A stretch of 64,000 bases of DNA from contig JAJCYY010000015.1 in NCBI GenBank assembly GCA_029262735.1, positions 1 through 64,000 of the forward strand, in the 5' to 3' direction. Positions 1 to 9,066 of this stretch are shown piece by piece. Position 1 is the first letter of the stretch; each line of letters begins with the position of its first letter. Made by a program: the position numbers and the translations under genes. Source of the DNA: Chloroflexota bacterium. Lineage in GTDB: Bacteria; Chloroflexota; Dehalococcoidia; Lucifugimonadales; Lucifugimonadaceae. Under the pieces are notes generated by a model. The model was not told where the DNA came from. It saw only the letters and a program-made list of their open reading frames with translations, and ran no database searches.

Positions 1-755
1 CCGAGATACATCACGGCGACACGGTGGCTGATATTGCGGACCACAGACAGGTCGTGGGCGATAAAAATGTAGGCCAGTCCGAACTGTTCCTGGAGATCAC
101 GCACAAGATTGATCACCTGTGCCTGGATGGACACATCAAGCGCCGAAACGGGCTCGTCCAGGACCATCGCGACCGGCTTGGCTGCAAGTGCCCTGGCAAC
201 ACCGAGCCGCTGGCGCTGGCCTCCGGAGAACTCGTGAGGATATCGTCCCGCCATCTGGGGATTCAGGCCAACCACACGCAACAGCTGTGCGACCTGCTGC
301 TTGTACTCTCTTTTCGATCCGGCAATCGAATGGATCCTCAGCGGTTCACCGACTATATTCCCTGCCGCCATGCGCGGATTTAGCGAACCATACGGGTCCT
401 GGAACACCATCCCCAGGCGCCGCCTGACTGTGCGTAACTTCGATCCCGAAAATCCGGTGACATCTTCGCCATCCAGAAGAATTTGGCCGGCAGTTGGAGG
501 GACGAGCTGGAGTATTGCTCTGCCAACGGTGGTCTTACCGGAACCGCTCTCTCCTACCAGCCCGAGTGTTTCGCCTGGAGACACTCCGAAGCTCACACCG
601 TCCACGGCCTTCACGACGCCGACCGCTCGCTGGAGGATGAAGCCCTTCTTCACAGGAAAGTGGACCTTCAAGTCGCGGACTTCCAGGAGTGGAGCCGAGC
701 TGCTCGGCTTCTCCAACGACGAATCTTGATTTGTTACTACCGCGCCGGTGGTCAA
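1..755 (-). CDS. oppF: Oligopeptide ABC transporter ATP-binding protein, OppF/DppF type (partial, 3' end outside window)
   Basis: Second ATPase of a peptide importer; it would hydrolyse ATP on the cytoplasmic face of the permease pair. About 251 codons are visible. After a linker of about 24 residues comes the ABC domain opening with a beta strand ([11 protein letters not shown]), and the visible part ends just past the H-loop (IAHDLSVV, near base 45). The C-terminal substrate-class domain lies outside the window. I chose the TTG at 753-755 because it overlaps the TGA of the upstream ATPase gene (TTGA), the same arrangement as between the two ATPase genes of the second importer at 54577-54580. 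No ATG exists in the linker. Last visible gene of the operon. OppF versus DppF cannot be told apart here. Confidence 0.9.
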   Translation of the reverse strand, partial: MTTGAVVTNQDSSLEKPSSSAPLLEVRDLKVHFPVKKGFILQRAVGVVKAVDGVSFGVSPGETLGLVGESGSGKTTVGRAILQLVPPTAGQILLDGEDVTGFSGSKLRTVRRRLGMVFQDPYGSLNPRMAAGNIVGEPLRIHSIAGSKREYKQQVAQLLRVVGLNPQMAGRYPHEFSGGQRQRLGVARALAAKPVAMVLDEPVSALDVSIQAQVINLVRDLQEQFGLAYIFIAHDLSVVRNISHRVAVMYL

Positions 756-1753
756 ATCTTCGCCTCCGCGATACGCCGTTCGACTCTGGCGCTCTCCCAA
801 CATGCTGCGGTGTGATCTTGCTCAATGTTCTCCAGTTGAGGATCCTCAACAGCGCACCGGTCCACAGCCCAGTCACACCGCTCCCTGAAGGCGCACCCAG
901 CGGGCAAATTTGAAAGATCGGGAATCTCTCCCCTGATCGGTTCAAGGCGGATATCGGCGGCCAGGTCCAGCGTTGGCACCGAATTGAGAAGGCCGACCGT
1001 ATACGGGTGCTTAGGGTTCTTGTAGACCTGGTCGAGAACGCCCGATTCTCGAATCTTCCCGGCATACATGACATTGACGCTGTCAGCGTAGCGGGCAACG
1101 ACTCCAAGGTTGTGCGTAATGATGATGACCGAGGTGCCCAGGCGCGCTGTCAGATCTTTCATCAGCTCCAGGATCTGCGCCTGGATCGTGACGTCGAGCG
1201 CGGTCGTTGCCTCGTCTGCTATCAGCAACTTCGGCTCACAACTGAGTGCCATGGCGATCATAACGCGCTGTCGCTGGCCGCCCGAGACCTCATGCGGATA
1301 TGAGTTGAGCCGGGCCTCTGGATCTGGGATGCCGACCATAGCAAGAAGCTCAATCGACCTGCTCAGCGCCTGTCGTTTTGTCATCCCGAGATGGAGCTCA
1401 AGCGGCTCCCTGAGCTGCCGCGCGATCGAGAGTACGGGGTTCAGGGAGGTCATTGGCTCCTGAAAGATCATGCCGATACTTCGCCCACGGACCGCGCGCA
1501 TCTCGGTCTCACGCAGCTTGAGCAAGTCTCGTCCCATGAATTCGACCGAACCGCCCATAATCCGTCCTGGCGGATCGGGAATGAGACGCATGATCGAAAG
1601 AGCCGTAACGCTCTTTCCGCATCCGCTTTCGCCCACCAGGCCAAGCGTCTCGCCCTCGTGTAACCGGAATGACACTCCGTCCACGGCGTTGATCACACCC
1701 GCTGATGTGAAAAAATGAGTGGCGAGATCTTTGACGTCAAGCAAAACGTTCAC
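752..1753 (-). CDS. oppD: Oligopeptide ABC transporter ATP-binding protein, OppD/DppD type
   Basis: ATPase of the peptide importer, 333 residues, normal for the family. Walker A GESGCGKS is at 41-48, signature SGGQR at 157-161, Walker B LLIADE at 176-181, and the switch histidine is near 214 (IITHNLGVV). The C-terminal oligopeptide/dipeptide-transporter extension carries a cysteine cluster ([14 protein letters not shown]) near residue 293 and a final Cys near 320, typical of OppD/DppD. The GTG start is preceded by AGGAG at a spacing of about 8. It follows the lipoprotein gene by 88 bases and overlaps the next ATPase gene by 4 bases, implying translational coupling. Close paralogue of the gene at 54577-55599. 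Confidence 0.93.
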   Translation of the reverse strand: MNVLLDVKDLATHFFTSAGVINAVDGVSFRLHEGETLGLVGESGCGKSVTALSIMRLIPDPPGRIMGGSVEFMGRDLLKLRETEMRAVRGRSIGMIFQEPMTSLNPVLSIARQLREPLELHLGMTKRQALSRSIELLAMVGIPDPEARLNSYPHEVSGGQRQRVMIAMALSCEPKLLIADEATTALDVTIQAQILELMKDLTARLGTSVIIITHNLGVVARYADSVNVMYAGKIRESGVLDQVYKNPKHPYTVGLLNSVPTLDLAADIRLEPIRGEIPDLSNLPAGCAFRERCDWAVDRCAVEDPQLENIEQDHTAACWESARVERRIAEAKI

Positions 1754-1841
1754 AGTGACATCTCCTGCGCGCGTGACTGCGGACGGACGGCGGGAAAGAT
1801 CACCGTATTCGTTTCTCTGACGCTCACTATGAGAGTGAAAA

Positions 1842-2489
1842 CTAGAATCCCAGCACCACCCGGCAGTCTTTTACGGTAAGAATCCTGTTGTCAGCGTCCC
1901 AGGTATCTATGGTGCCAACGACGGCGTTGGTCCCACCAGGACTGAACCTTAGGAGCTCTGCCTCCGTAATCGCCTCGAAGTGACAGGTGACCCGGCCGGC
2001 TCCAGCCTGGAAGTGAACAAATGGCTGGTCGGCATCGTCCTTGCCGGCTTCAATCACGTCACCCTGTACCACAAACGCCTGGCCGATCTTCAGCTTCGCT
2101 GTATCAAAATCGTTCCTGAACTCGCGCTCAATGATCCGGGCGCTCGTCCGAGGAAATTCGTCGGAAGAGAGCTCGTCAACAAGCCGCGCTGTCCCCGCTT
2201 CGTCAGCAGTTTTTCCAGGCGGAGTGGGAGTCGGCGAGACGACCGCGCGTGGGGTGGCTGTAGCTGCCGCGTTTGGGACGGGCGTACTAACTATTGCGCC
2301 CACAACCCCGGGCCCTTCGCCCGGATCGCTCTGCCCGGGCTCAAGGATGACTGGACCGCCCGGCCCGTCATCACCATTGTCCCCCCCATCGCTATTGCCA
2401 CCGCACGCAGCGAAGGTGACAGCCACCGAGACAAGCACAGCCAGAAGAAAAAAATGTCGGACGCGAAACCTGCTCACAGTAGAAGCCAT
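1842..2489 (-). CDS. Lipoprotein with probable OB-fold (tRNA_anti-like) domain, inside the importer operon
   Basis: Not a standard importer component. The 215-residue product opens with basic residues, a hydrophobic segment and a lipobox ending FAAC, so it should be a membrane-anchored lipoprotein. A Gly/Asp/Pro/Thr-rich linker of about 60-70 residues follows, then a C-terminal domain of about 100 residues with the pattern of tRNA_anti-like/OB-fold proteins: a conserved A/Q-x-F-V-V-Q-G-x-V strand, a Cys-containing strand (VTCHF), and a G-T-I-D-T strand ending with a second Cys (KDCRVV). I moved the start from an in-frame ATG at 2510 to the ATG at 2489: AAGGGAG lies 8 bases upstream and the signal peptide then has normal geometry. 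It sits between the second permease and the first ATPase. A shorter relative lies at 62044-62511. Function unknown. Confidence 0.72.
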   Translation of the reverse strand: MASTVSRFRVRHFFLLAVLVSVAVTFAACGGNSDGGDNGDDGPGGPVILEPGQSDPGEGPGVVGAIVSTPVPNAAATATPRAVVSPTPTPPGKTADEAGTARLVDELSSDEFPRTSARIIEREFRNDFDTAKLKIGQAFVVQGDVIEAGKDDADQPFVHFQAGAGRVTCHFEAITEAELLRFSPGGTNAVVGTIDTWDADNRILTVKDCRVVLGF

Positions 2490-2538
2490 CACGTTAGCTC
2501 CCTTTGCCATTCAACCTGGTATTTAGTCACCTTCACAC

Positions 2539-3468
2539 CTACTCCGCCCCGCGCAGACGTGGGTCAAGGACATCTCGTAGGCCGTCGCCAACAAGGTTCG
2601 CAGCAAGGACCGTCAATCCCAGGAACACACCCGGGAAGAAAGCGATCCAGAATCCTATGCGAATGTATGAACGGCCAGAGGCAATGATATTACCCCAGCT
2701 CGGTATGAACTCTGGAATCCCAACTCCCAGGAATCCAAGCGCCGCTTCGGTAAGGATGGCCCCGGCGAAGAAAACCGAGGCTTGAACAATAACCGGAGCG
2801 AGGGTGTTTGGAGCGATGTGGAATATCATGATCCGACTCGTCGACGCACCCGACGCCCTTGCGGCCTCAACATACGTACGTTCCCTGAGGCTAAGCACAA
2901 CTCCGCGCACGATACGCGTCATACTCGGCGTATCCACGATCACGATTACCAGCACCACGTTGTTAAGACTGCTGCCAAGCGTAGCCACCAGTGCGAGGGC
3001 AAGGATCAAAGTCGGGAACGACATCAGCCCGTCCATAATCCGCATGACGATGTTGTCCGCCATCCGGTTGTAACCGACCAGTATTCCCAGGGTCACGCCT
3101 ATCACACTCACCAGGACAGCGACCGATGCTGCCACTCGCAAGGAAACCTTTGATCCGTGAAGCGTGCGTGCGTAAACATCTCGCCCGAACCCGTCTGTTC
3201 CAAACCAGTGTTCCATCGAAGGCGCTTCAATTCGCTCGCGAACTGAAAGTTCCTGCGGGTCATAACGGGCGATCAACGTGTCTGCCGGCGTGAAGGTGAT
3301 GATCGCAATCAACGACATAAACACCAGGATGGCCATGCCGAACAAGAGAGTCGGATGCGTGCGCATCGTGTGCCAGGCGGTGGAACTCCATGTCCCAATG
3401 CGCTCGCGCAAAGGCGGCTCTTCATACACCTCCAGCGTGACGCCGTCCTGGATAATCGCTTGCGCCAT
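2539..3468 (-). CDS. oppC: Oligopeptide ABC transporter permease, OppC/DppC type
   Basis: Inner-membrane permease of the peptide importer, 309 residues. It has a cytoplasmic N-terminal tail, a first membrane helix near residues 40-60, a long extracytoplasmic segment containing the family motif EHWFGTDGFGRDVYARTLHG, then about five more helices. The cytoplasmic EAA loop that docks on the ATPases reads YVEAARASGAS. It ends with the OppC-type tail GDGLRDVLDPRLRG. Its ATG follows the stop of the other permease with no gap, so the two are co-translated. The next gene downstream is the lipoprotein at 1842. Confidence 0.93.
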   Translation of the reverse strand: MAQAIIQDGVTLEVYEEPPLRERIGTWSSTAWHTMRTHPTLLFGMAILVFMSLIAIITFTPADTLIARYDPQELSVRERIEAPSMEHWFGTDGFGRDVYARTLHGSKVSLRVAASVAVLVSVIGVTLGILVGYNRMADNIVMRIMDGLMSFPTLILALALVATLGSSLNNVVLVIVIVDTPSMTRIVRGVVLSLRERTYVEAARASGASTSRIMIFHIAPNTLAPVIVQASVFFAGAILTEAALGFLGVGIPEFIPSWGNIIASGRSYIRIGFWIAFFPGVFLGLTVLAANLVGDGLRDVLDPRLRGAE

Positions 3469-4410
3469 CTAGAGCCTCACCCGTGGATCCACAAAGACGT
3501 ACGCCAGGTCAACCAGTAGATTGACGCCGACATAGAACGAAGCCAGCAACATGAGCATCGACTGAACGATTGGGAAGTCCCTTGTCTGGACCGTTTCTGC
3601 AACCAGTCTCCCAAGACCAGGGATGGTGAACACCGTCTCGGTGACAACAGCACCGGTAATCAGCGCCGCCGCAAGGAAGCCGATAACCGTGATTATTGGG
3701 ATTGCGCTCGCACGGAGGGCATGCCTGAAGAGAACGATCCGTTCAGACAGCCCCTTCGCACGCGCTGTTCTTATGAAGTCTTCTCTGAGCACCTCGAGTA
3801 CTGATGCTCGCGTCATGCGAATGATGATGGCAGAGCCGTTAACACCAAGCAGCAATGTTGGAAGTGTGATCGAACGTATCCACCCGAAGAAATCCTCCGT
3901 TGGTGAGACATATCCGATCACAGGGAACCACCGGAATGTAACTGCGAAGGCCCAGATCATGATGAATCCCAGCCAGAATCCGGGGATTGAGATACCAAGT
4001 GCCGCCCAGATCTGAATAATCCGGTCCCAGGTTGAGCCAAATTTCCAGGCTGCCAGGACTCCAAGCGGTATTCCAATAATGACTGCCAGCAAACCGCCCG
4101 CAACCGTGAGGCTCAGCGTCGGACCGACTCTCGTGCTAACGAGTTCGCTAACCGACTTGCCAGAGTAGATGGACTTGCCCAGGTCACCGCTCAACGTGCG
4201 TTTAGCCCAGTCTATGAACTGAGTGGTGAGCGGCTTGTTCAGCCCGAGCTCTTCGCGAATCAACTTCACGTCGTCCGGGCCGGCGTAGTCGCCTGCCATG
4301 ATGTTGGCAGCGTCTCCAGGTGCTAAGTGGACGAGGGAGAATGTGAGGATGCCCACGAACACCAATACCGGAATGACAGCGAGTACACGTTTAATGATGT
4401 AGGCAGTCAA
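3469..4410 (-). CDS. oppB: Oligopeptide ABC transporter permease, OppB/DppB type
   Basis: Inner-membrane permease, 313 residues, with the OppB topology: an N-terminal helix (residues 9-29), a periplasm-side loop with the LAPGDAANIMAG segment, then about five helices. The ATPase-docking loop reads FIRTARAKGLSE. It ends with VDPRVRL, usual for the family. The start is a TTG at 4408-4410, with AAGGAG about 12 bases upstream. It lies 193 bases downstream of the binding-protein gene, and that gap holds a perfect 17-bp hairpin (4538-4582), so permease expression may be stepped down relative to the binding protein. Confidence 0.92.
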   Translation of the reverse strand: MTAYIIKRVLAVIPVLVFVGILTFSLVHLAPGDAANIMAGDYAGPDDVKLIREELGLNKPLTTQFIDWAKRTLSGDLGKSIYSGKSVSELVSTRVGPTLSLTVAGGLLAVIIGIPLGVLAAWKFGSTWDRIIQIWAALGISIPGFWLGFIMIWAFAVTFRWFPVIGYVSPTEDFFGWIRSITLPTLLLGVNGSAIIIRMTRASVLEVLREDFIRTARAKGLSERIVLFRHALRASAIPIITVIGFLAAALITGAVVTETVFTIPGLGRLVAETVQTRDFPIVQSMLMLLASFYVGVNLLVDLAYVFVDPRVRL

Positions 4411-4537
4411 CTAGGCGTTCAGCTCCTTCGCGAGCAGGAAGACTAACAACATTTGATTTCGTCGGCCAGACTCCCAGGGGAGATCGAGCAAACCTCTGGA
4501 TAGTTCAAATCGGTAGTACGAAGTGGGAGAGTTTATC

Positions 4538-4582
4538 GCGACACCTCCAGCGGGTTGTTTGGGTCCCCGCTGGAGGTGTCGC
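4538..4582 (-). promoter_or_regulatory. Perfect 17-bp stem-loop between binding-protein and permease genes
   Basis: Bases 4538-4554 are the exact reverse complement of 4566-4582, with an 11-base loop. It begins 21 bases past the stop codon of the binding-protein gene on the minus strand. No run of T follows in either direction, so it does not look like a simple intrinsic terminator. Hairpins in this position of ABC importer operons commonly protect the upstream message from 3' decay or attenuate downstream genes; that role here is inference. The second importer operon has a hairpin in the same place (57586-57632). Confidence 0.75.
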
Positions 4583-4603
4583 ATGTTAAACCACCGTAAG
4601 CGT

Positions 4604-6340
4604 CTATTCCCGCCAGGCGTTGTAGACGTTGCGCGGCAGACCAAACTGCGTCACCGCACCCTTGATGTCCGCCCTCAGAGCCTGAGCGGCAAACGTGTCA
4701 CCGAATGAGACGTACGGAATGTCGTTCCAGAAGACCTCTTGCATGTTCTTGACGATGTCAAGCTGCTCTTCGGCAGAGGTCGCCCGTGCCAGCGAGTTCA
4801 TGCCGGCCGTCATTCGGCCTGACTCGTCCTGGTACTTGTTCCAGTACTTGTTCTTGGCAAGTGAGCTGTTGAGCAACGGGTTTGCGCCCCATGCTCCGCC
4901 ACCAGCTGTGTGGAACACATCCCACAGCTCAGGCTTCTCTCGCCAGTTTGTCTGAGTCGCCCAGTCCGTCGCCTTGAACTCGACGTCGAAGCCAAGCTCT
5001 TCAAGGGTCTGACGTGAGAACTCGGCAGGTCCGGCGAAACGTGGGCGGTCGCCTGCGGACAGGACAACTACTTTGGTTCCGACAAGACCGAGGTCCTCGA
5101 TGATCTGCTTGGCAGCTTCGAGACCACCGTTGTTACGGGCGTTGTAAACGCCGTCAGAATGGTCATCGAATCCGCCCCATTTACCGCCGCAGAGCATCAT
5201 CGAAGGACAGGTCTGCCAGAAACGCTGGTCTCCCACTGCTGAGAGAAGCGCTTCCTCAACCGGGTAAGCCATGGCGAAAGCCCGGCGAACCCTGGCGTCA
5301 GTGAATGGCCCTTCAACGTTGTCAAGCCATGCACCATCACGTGAGGATGCATTGCGGATGATCTGGACAGTCAGGTCCGTATTCGCACTCAAGGTGTCAA
5401 CAAAGTCGCCCTGAATGTTGTCCGAGATCAAATCGATCTGTCCAACCTCAAGCGCCGCAATCGCAGCGTTTGAATCAGGAATGACTATGTAGTCCACCGA
5501 GTCGAAGAGAGCTACCTTCTTACCAGCCATGAACGAGGCCGGGGTGTCGAGGGGCTGGTAGCCTTCGAACCGCTCTACCAGCAGGTGATCGCCCGGTACC
5601 CATTCCTTGAATTGGTACGGTCCGGTGCCGATCATCACGTCCGAACCTTCAGCCGCCGGGACGTTGTACATCTCCGGTGGCATCACGTACGGGTAGTAAC
5701 CGCCAATGCGTGCCATGCCTTCGAGAATCAGCGCAGTCGGCTCAACCATGTCGATCTCAAACGTGAGATCGCCGGTGGCCTGAATGTCGTCAACGAAGCC
5801 GAAAATAATCGACCCGTAGTTATCTCGTTCCGCCCATCGGGTCCATGACCTGACAGCGTCTTCTGCAGTCACTGCATTGCCGTTGTGGAACTTCAGGCCT
5901 TCACGCAGCGTGAAGGTCCATTTGGAACCATCCGAAGTGACACTCCAGTCGTCGATCAGGAGCGGCTGCGGCACCAGTTGGTCGTCATACGCAAACAGGA
6001 ACTCCTGCACCGCGAATGCGATCGTGTTTGCCGTTGTACCTGTCGTGCGGTGTACATCCAGTGTCGATATCGCAGCGCCAAGCGATACCTTCAGTTCTCC
6101 TCCCGCACGCGGGTCAACTTCGGTCACAACTGTGCGCTCCGAAATGACCGTCTGCTGAGCGACGACGGTTTGTGGAACGATCACCGTCACTTCGGCACCC
6201 GGTACTACGACCGTCTGTGGGACGAGAACCGTCTCCCTGATAATCTCTGGATCTGAACTTCCACAGGCGACGAATACCGCCGCTACTGCGGGAACTGCTA
6301 ACCACGCCGTACGGCGCAGAATTCTGGACCGAATTCCCAT
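4604..6340 (-). CDS. ABC transporter substrate-binding lipoprotein, oligopeptide type (SBP_bac_5)
   Basis: Extracytoplasmic peptide-binding protein that delivers ligand to the permeases, 578 residues. The signal peptide ends in a lipobox FVAC (Cys about 26). Next is a valine/threonine-rich stalk, residues about 36-75, with two VPQTVV copies and related units (QQTVIS, ERTVVTEV). Then the family 5 domain, with the recognisable WTFTLREGLKFHNG segment, the usual GTGPYQFKEWVPGD turn, and the late VRRAFAMAYP helix. ATG start at 6340. First gene of the minus-strand importer operon, divergent from the penicillin-acylase gene. Peptide specificity cannot be read from sequence; dipeptides, oligopeptides or nickel chelates are possible. 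Confidence 0.93.
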   Translation of the reverse strand: MGIRSRILRRTAWLAVPAVAAVFVACGSSDPEIIRETVLVPQTVVVPGAEVTVIVPQTVVAQQTVISERTVVTEVDPRAGGELKVSLGAAISTLDVHRTTGTTANTIAFAVQEFLFAYDDQLVPQPLLIDDWSVTSDGSKWTFTLREGLKFHNGNAVTAEDAVRSWTRWAERDNYGSIIFGFVDDIQATGDLTFEIDMVEPTALILEGMARIGGYYPYVMPPEMYNVPAAEGSDVMIGTGPYQFKEWVPGDHLLVERFEGYQPLDTPASFMAGKKVALFDSVDYIVIPDSNAAIAALEVGQIDLISDNIQGDFVDTLSANTDLTVQIIRNASSRDGAWLDNVEGPFTDARVRRAFAMAYPVEEALLSAVGDQRFWQTCPSMMLCGGKWGGFDDHSDGVYNARNNGGLEAAKQIIEDLGLVGTKVVVLSAGDRPRFAGPAEFSRQTLEELGFDVEFKATDWATQTNWREKPELWDVFHTAGGGAWGANPLLNSSLAKNKYWNKYQDESGRMTAGMNSLARATSAEEQLDIVKNMQEVFWNDIPYVSFGDTFAAQALRADIKGAVTQFGLPRNVYNAWRE

Positions 6341-6663
6341 GTAAATAACTCCTGAATTGAGAGGGCCGCCACTTGTCGGAGGATACGTTAGCTGACAAAA
6401 TCCCCTTCGGCAACCAACCTTTCGAGCGTTGGGATTCAGGACATTTTGCGAAATCTGTCATCACTCCAGACTTTTTTGTACGTGTGTCAGCTTTTCTCGG
6501 TTCTCTTTTGAGGTAGGCGTCATCTACGAGGGCTATCACGACGTAATGGTCTGAATTCCATCTCGATATTCCCGCGATTACAGGTACAGAGCGTGGCAAA
6601 TGCCTCTAAAGATCTGCCTGCTACCCGCAAGTTCTCCTCCACATCGAGCGTACTGGGAACCTC
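6341..6663. other. Divergent intergenic region
   Basis: A 323-base gap between the binding-protein gene (minus) and the penicillin-acylase-family gene (plus). It must hold both promoters. I see no coding frame with a plausible start, no strong hairpin and no promoter pair I would defend. Confidence 0.6.
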
Positions 6664-9066
6664 ATGAATCAGGAAGAGCAAAATCGAAACGCTGTGGTCT
6701 CCGCACTCCGGGGTGAAGGCGTTGGTCAGCTCACACCCAGCGGTTTTACGGAGGCAGAATTCGCGCAGCAGCAGGACGCATATCTGCTGTCGAAACTACC
6801 CACATCCATCCTGCACAACCGGCCGCCAGGGACAGGAGCAAGAGTCGTCAGGGACCGCTTCGGCGTGCCCCACATATTCGCCGAAACGGAAGAAGACATG
6901 TGGTGCGCGTCCGGATTTGTCCAGGCGCAGGACCGCCTCTGGCAGCTCGACTACCGGCACCGATTTGCGACAGGCACGCTGGCTGAAGTATTCGGAACTG
7001 ACGCGCTTCCATCCGACCTCGAGAACCGCACCATCGGCCTGCGCAGAGCAGCGGAAGCGGAGTTCGCTCAGATCGACGAACGATCAGCCCTGGCTCTCGA
7101 AGCCTACGCACGCGGTGTGAACGCCTGGATCGACCTGGCTTCGGAAAACCTGCCCGTTGAGTTCGAGGTCATCGGGTACGAACCAAAGCCCTGGTCACCC
7201 GTAGCAAGTCTCACCGTGCTGAGATACTTCTGGTGGTCGCTAACCGGACGCCTCTTTCAGATCCTGGGAGCAGAACGAGTGATCAGGGAGAGTTCTCCGG
7301 CGATTGCCGACCTGGTGCTCTCGTCTGAAGCATCGGAGTTCATCGTGCCCGATGGATCCGGCTCGGCTGGCAAGCACGCCGAAGGAGGCGGTGACGATGG
7401 AACCGGCTCCAACAACTGGGTGGCGGGTCCATCTAAGACGACCACCGGACTGCCAGCACTGGCGTCCGACCCCCACTGGCCAATCCACTTCCCGGACCTC
7501 TGGTACGAACAGCACCTCGTCGGCCCCGGTATCGACTGTATCGGCGCAGCCTATCCGGGCGCGCCGCCCGTCGTATTCGGACGAACACGGCACGCCGCAT
7601 GGGCCCGCACAAACAACGTGACATCCACGCGTGACCTCTATCACGAGATGCTGGATCCCACCGATCCAGAACGGTACCTGGATGACGATGTGTCAAGGCC
7701 TTTCGAAGTCATCAGTGAAATGGTGGGCGTTAAGGGCGAGGAACCACGCAGCCTGGAGATTAAACAGACCAGCCGCGGCCCGATCGTCAACGACTTCATC
7801 TCGCCTGTCGATGCCAACGGAGATGGACCGATTTCGTTGAAGTGGCTGGGGCACGAGAAGATCGACGACATGCGCGCACTGATCGATCTGAACTGCGCGA
7901 ACACTGCGACTGACGTTAGGTCCGCTCTATCCGGCTGGCGACTATCTGTCTGGAACGCCATCTATGCAGATGATCAGGGCGACTTCGGGTACCAGATGTC
8001 GGGCGCCGTGCCTGCCCGCGCTCGCAGAACCAGAGGGACGCGTGACGCCACGGTTTCGGCCGACGCCTGGGAAGGATTCGTCACAACCGATTCGCTGCCT
8101 GGCCTGCATACGCCTGAGCGCGGCTGGGCTGGCAGTGCGAACAACACACCCGCGCCTCCTTCACTACTGGGTGATCTGACCGGCGCGTACGCCGACGGCT
8201 ACCGTTTCCGCCGTATTGCGGAGTATCTCGGTGCCGATAAGACCCTGGACCCGCTCGACGTCCGGGCGTTGCAGGCAGACAACCTGGATATGCGCGCTTC
8301 AGACCTGAAGGACGCGATCGCAGACTGGTTGCGAAAAACCGGTAGCAAGGAAAGCGAAACAGCCGCGCGAATTCTCGGTGACTGGAACTGTCGCTACGAC
8401 GCGGATCAAACAGGCGCAGCGCTATGGTCCAGCCTGTGGCCTCGTTTCGTTCAACTGGTCGGTAAGCACATACTCTCGTCCCATGCCGCCGAGTTGATGG
8501 CGGACTCCACCGGTTCCGTTGCCAGGGCCCTGGTGCTCGGCGACGAAGCGGCCCTCGATACAGAACTTGATGTCAGCGCTCTTCTCTTGGAGGCAGCCGT
8601 CGGGACGCTCAAACATCTCAGGCAAACGCTGGGTGAAGAAGAATCCGGGTGGACCTGGGCCAATGCGCATAGCGTCCGGCTGGTCCATCCGGCAGCCCGC
8701 ACTCCCATGCTGGAAAAGCTGCTGAATATGGGGCCGTTCCCCTGCCCCGGTGGCGGAGGCACCGTGAACAACAGGCGACCTGTAGAGAGCGAAAACGGCT
8801 TCACAAACGCAAGCGGCGTCAGTTACCGCCTGTTTGTCGATTTCGCGGAACCCGGAAAGGCTTGGGGAGCAACGCTGGCCGGACAGTCTGCACAACCCGG
8901 AAGTCCGCACTACGATGATCGAGTTCAAGAGACGCTGGACAATGACTACCATCCGTTGCTGATGGACCTCGAAGAGATCACCCAGGAGATCGAGCACGAG
9001 TTCAGTGCACCGGCGTTCGACGATTCCAGATCAACACGGGAGCTACGAAACGATGATGCACGGTGA
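6664..9066 (+). CDS. Penicillin acylase family protein (Ntn-hydrolase), paralogue 1
   Basis: Amide hydrolase of the penicillin amidase / acyl-homoserine-lactone acylase family, 800 residues. The precursor should self-cleave before Ser249, within GSNNW (249-252 SNNW), which becomes the N-terminal nucleophile of the beta chain. The alpha-chain side has the usual RDRFGVPHIFAET strand (63-75) and AQDRLWQLDYRHR helix (88-100). The beta chain shows DPHWP, the TNN segment, a second Asn-rich SANNTPAP motif and the late GQSAQPGSPHYDD segment. There is no signal peptide, although characterised family members are mostly exported, so a cytoplasmic enzyme acting on imported amides is inferred. Its stop overlaps the GTG start of the enolase-superfamily gene. 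Substrate unknown. Confidence 0.92.
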   Translation: MNQEEQNRNAVVSALRGEGVGQLTPSGFTEAEFAQQQDAYLLSKLPTSILHNRPPGTGARVVRDRFGVPHIFAETEEDMWCASGFVQAQDRLWQLDYRHRFATGTLAEVFGTDALPSDLENRTIGLRRAAEAEFAQIDERSALALEAYARGVNAWIDLASENLPVEFEVIGYEPKPWSPVASLTVLRYFWWSLTGRLFQILGAERVIRESSPAIADLVLSSEASEFIVPDGSGSAGKHAEGGGDDGTGSNNWVAGPSKTTTGLPALASDPHWPIHFPDLWYEQHLVGPGIDCIGAAYPGAPPVVFGRTRHAAWARTNNVTSTRDLYHEMLDPTDPERYLDDDVSRPFEVISEMVGVKGEEPRSLEIKQTSRGPIVNDFISPVDANGDGPISLKWLGHEKIDDMRALIDLNCANTATDVRSALSGWRLSVWNAIYADDQGDFGYQMSGAVPARARRTRGTRDATVSADAWEGFVTTDSLPGLHTPERGWAGSANNTPAPPSLLGDLTGAYADGYRFRRIAEYLGADKTLDPLDVRALQADNLDMRASDLKDAIADWLRKTGSKESETAARILGDWNCRYDADQTGAALWSSLWPRFVQLVGKHILSSHAAELMADSTGSVARALVLGDEAALDTELDVSALLLEAAVGTLKHLRQTLGEEESGWTWANAHSVRLVHPAARTPMLEKLLNMGPFPCPGGGGTVNNRRPVESENGFTNASGVSYRLFVDFAEPGKAWGATLAGQSAQPGSPHYDDRVQETLDNDYHPLLMDLEEITQEIEHEFSAPAFDDSRSTRELRNDDAR

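Noticed and set aside
24-1107. Plus-strand and alternative minus-strand frames across the left-edge region
   Set aside because: They are opposite-strand or frame-shifted shadows of the OppF and OppD genes, whose motifs are clear.
3623-4015. A 130-codon plus-strand frame inside the permease gene
   Set aside because: It is the antisense shadow of OppB; the sense frame has the docking-loop and helices expected of the family.
4566-4582. Intrinsic terminator for the binding-protein gene
   Set aside because: The hairpin is strong, but neither side has a T-run, and the permease genes needed by the same transporter follow.
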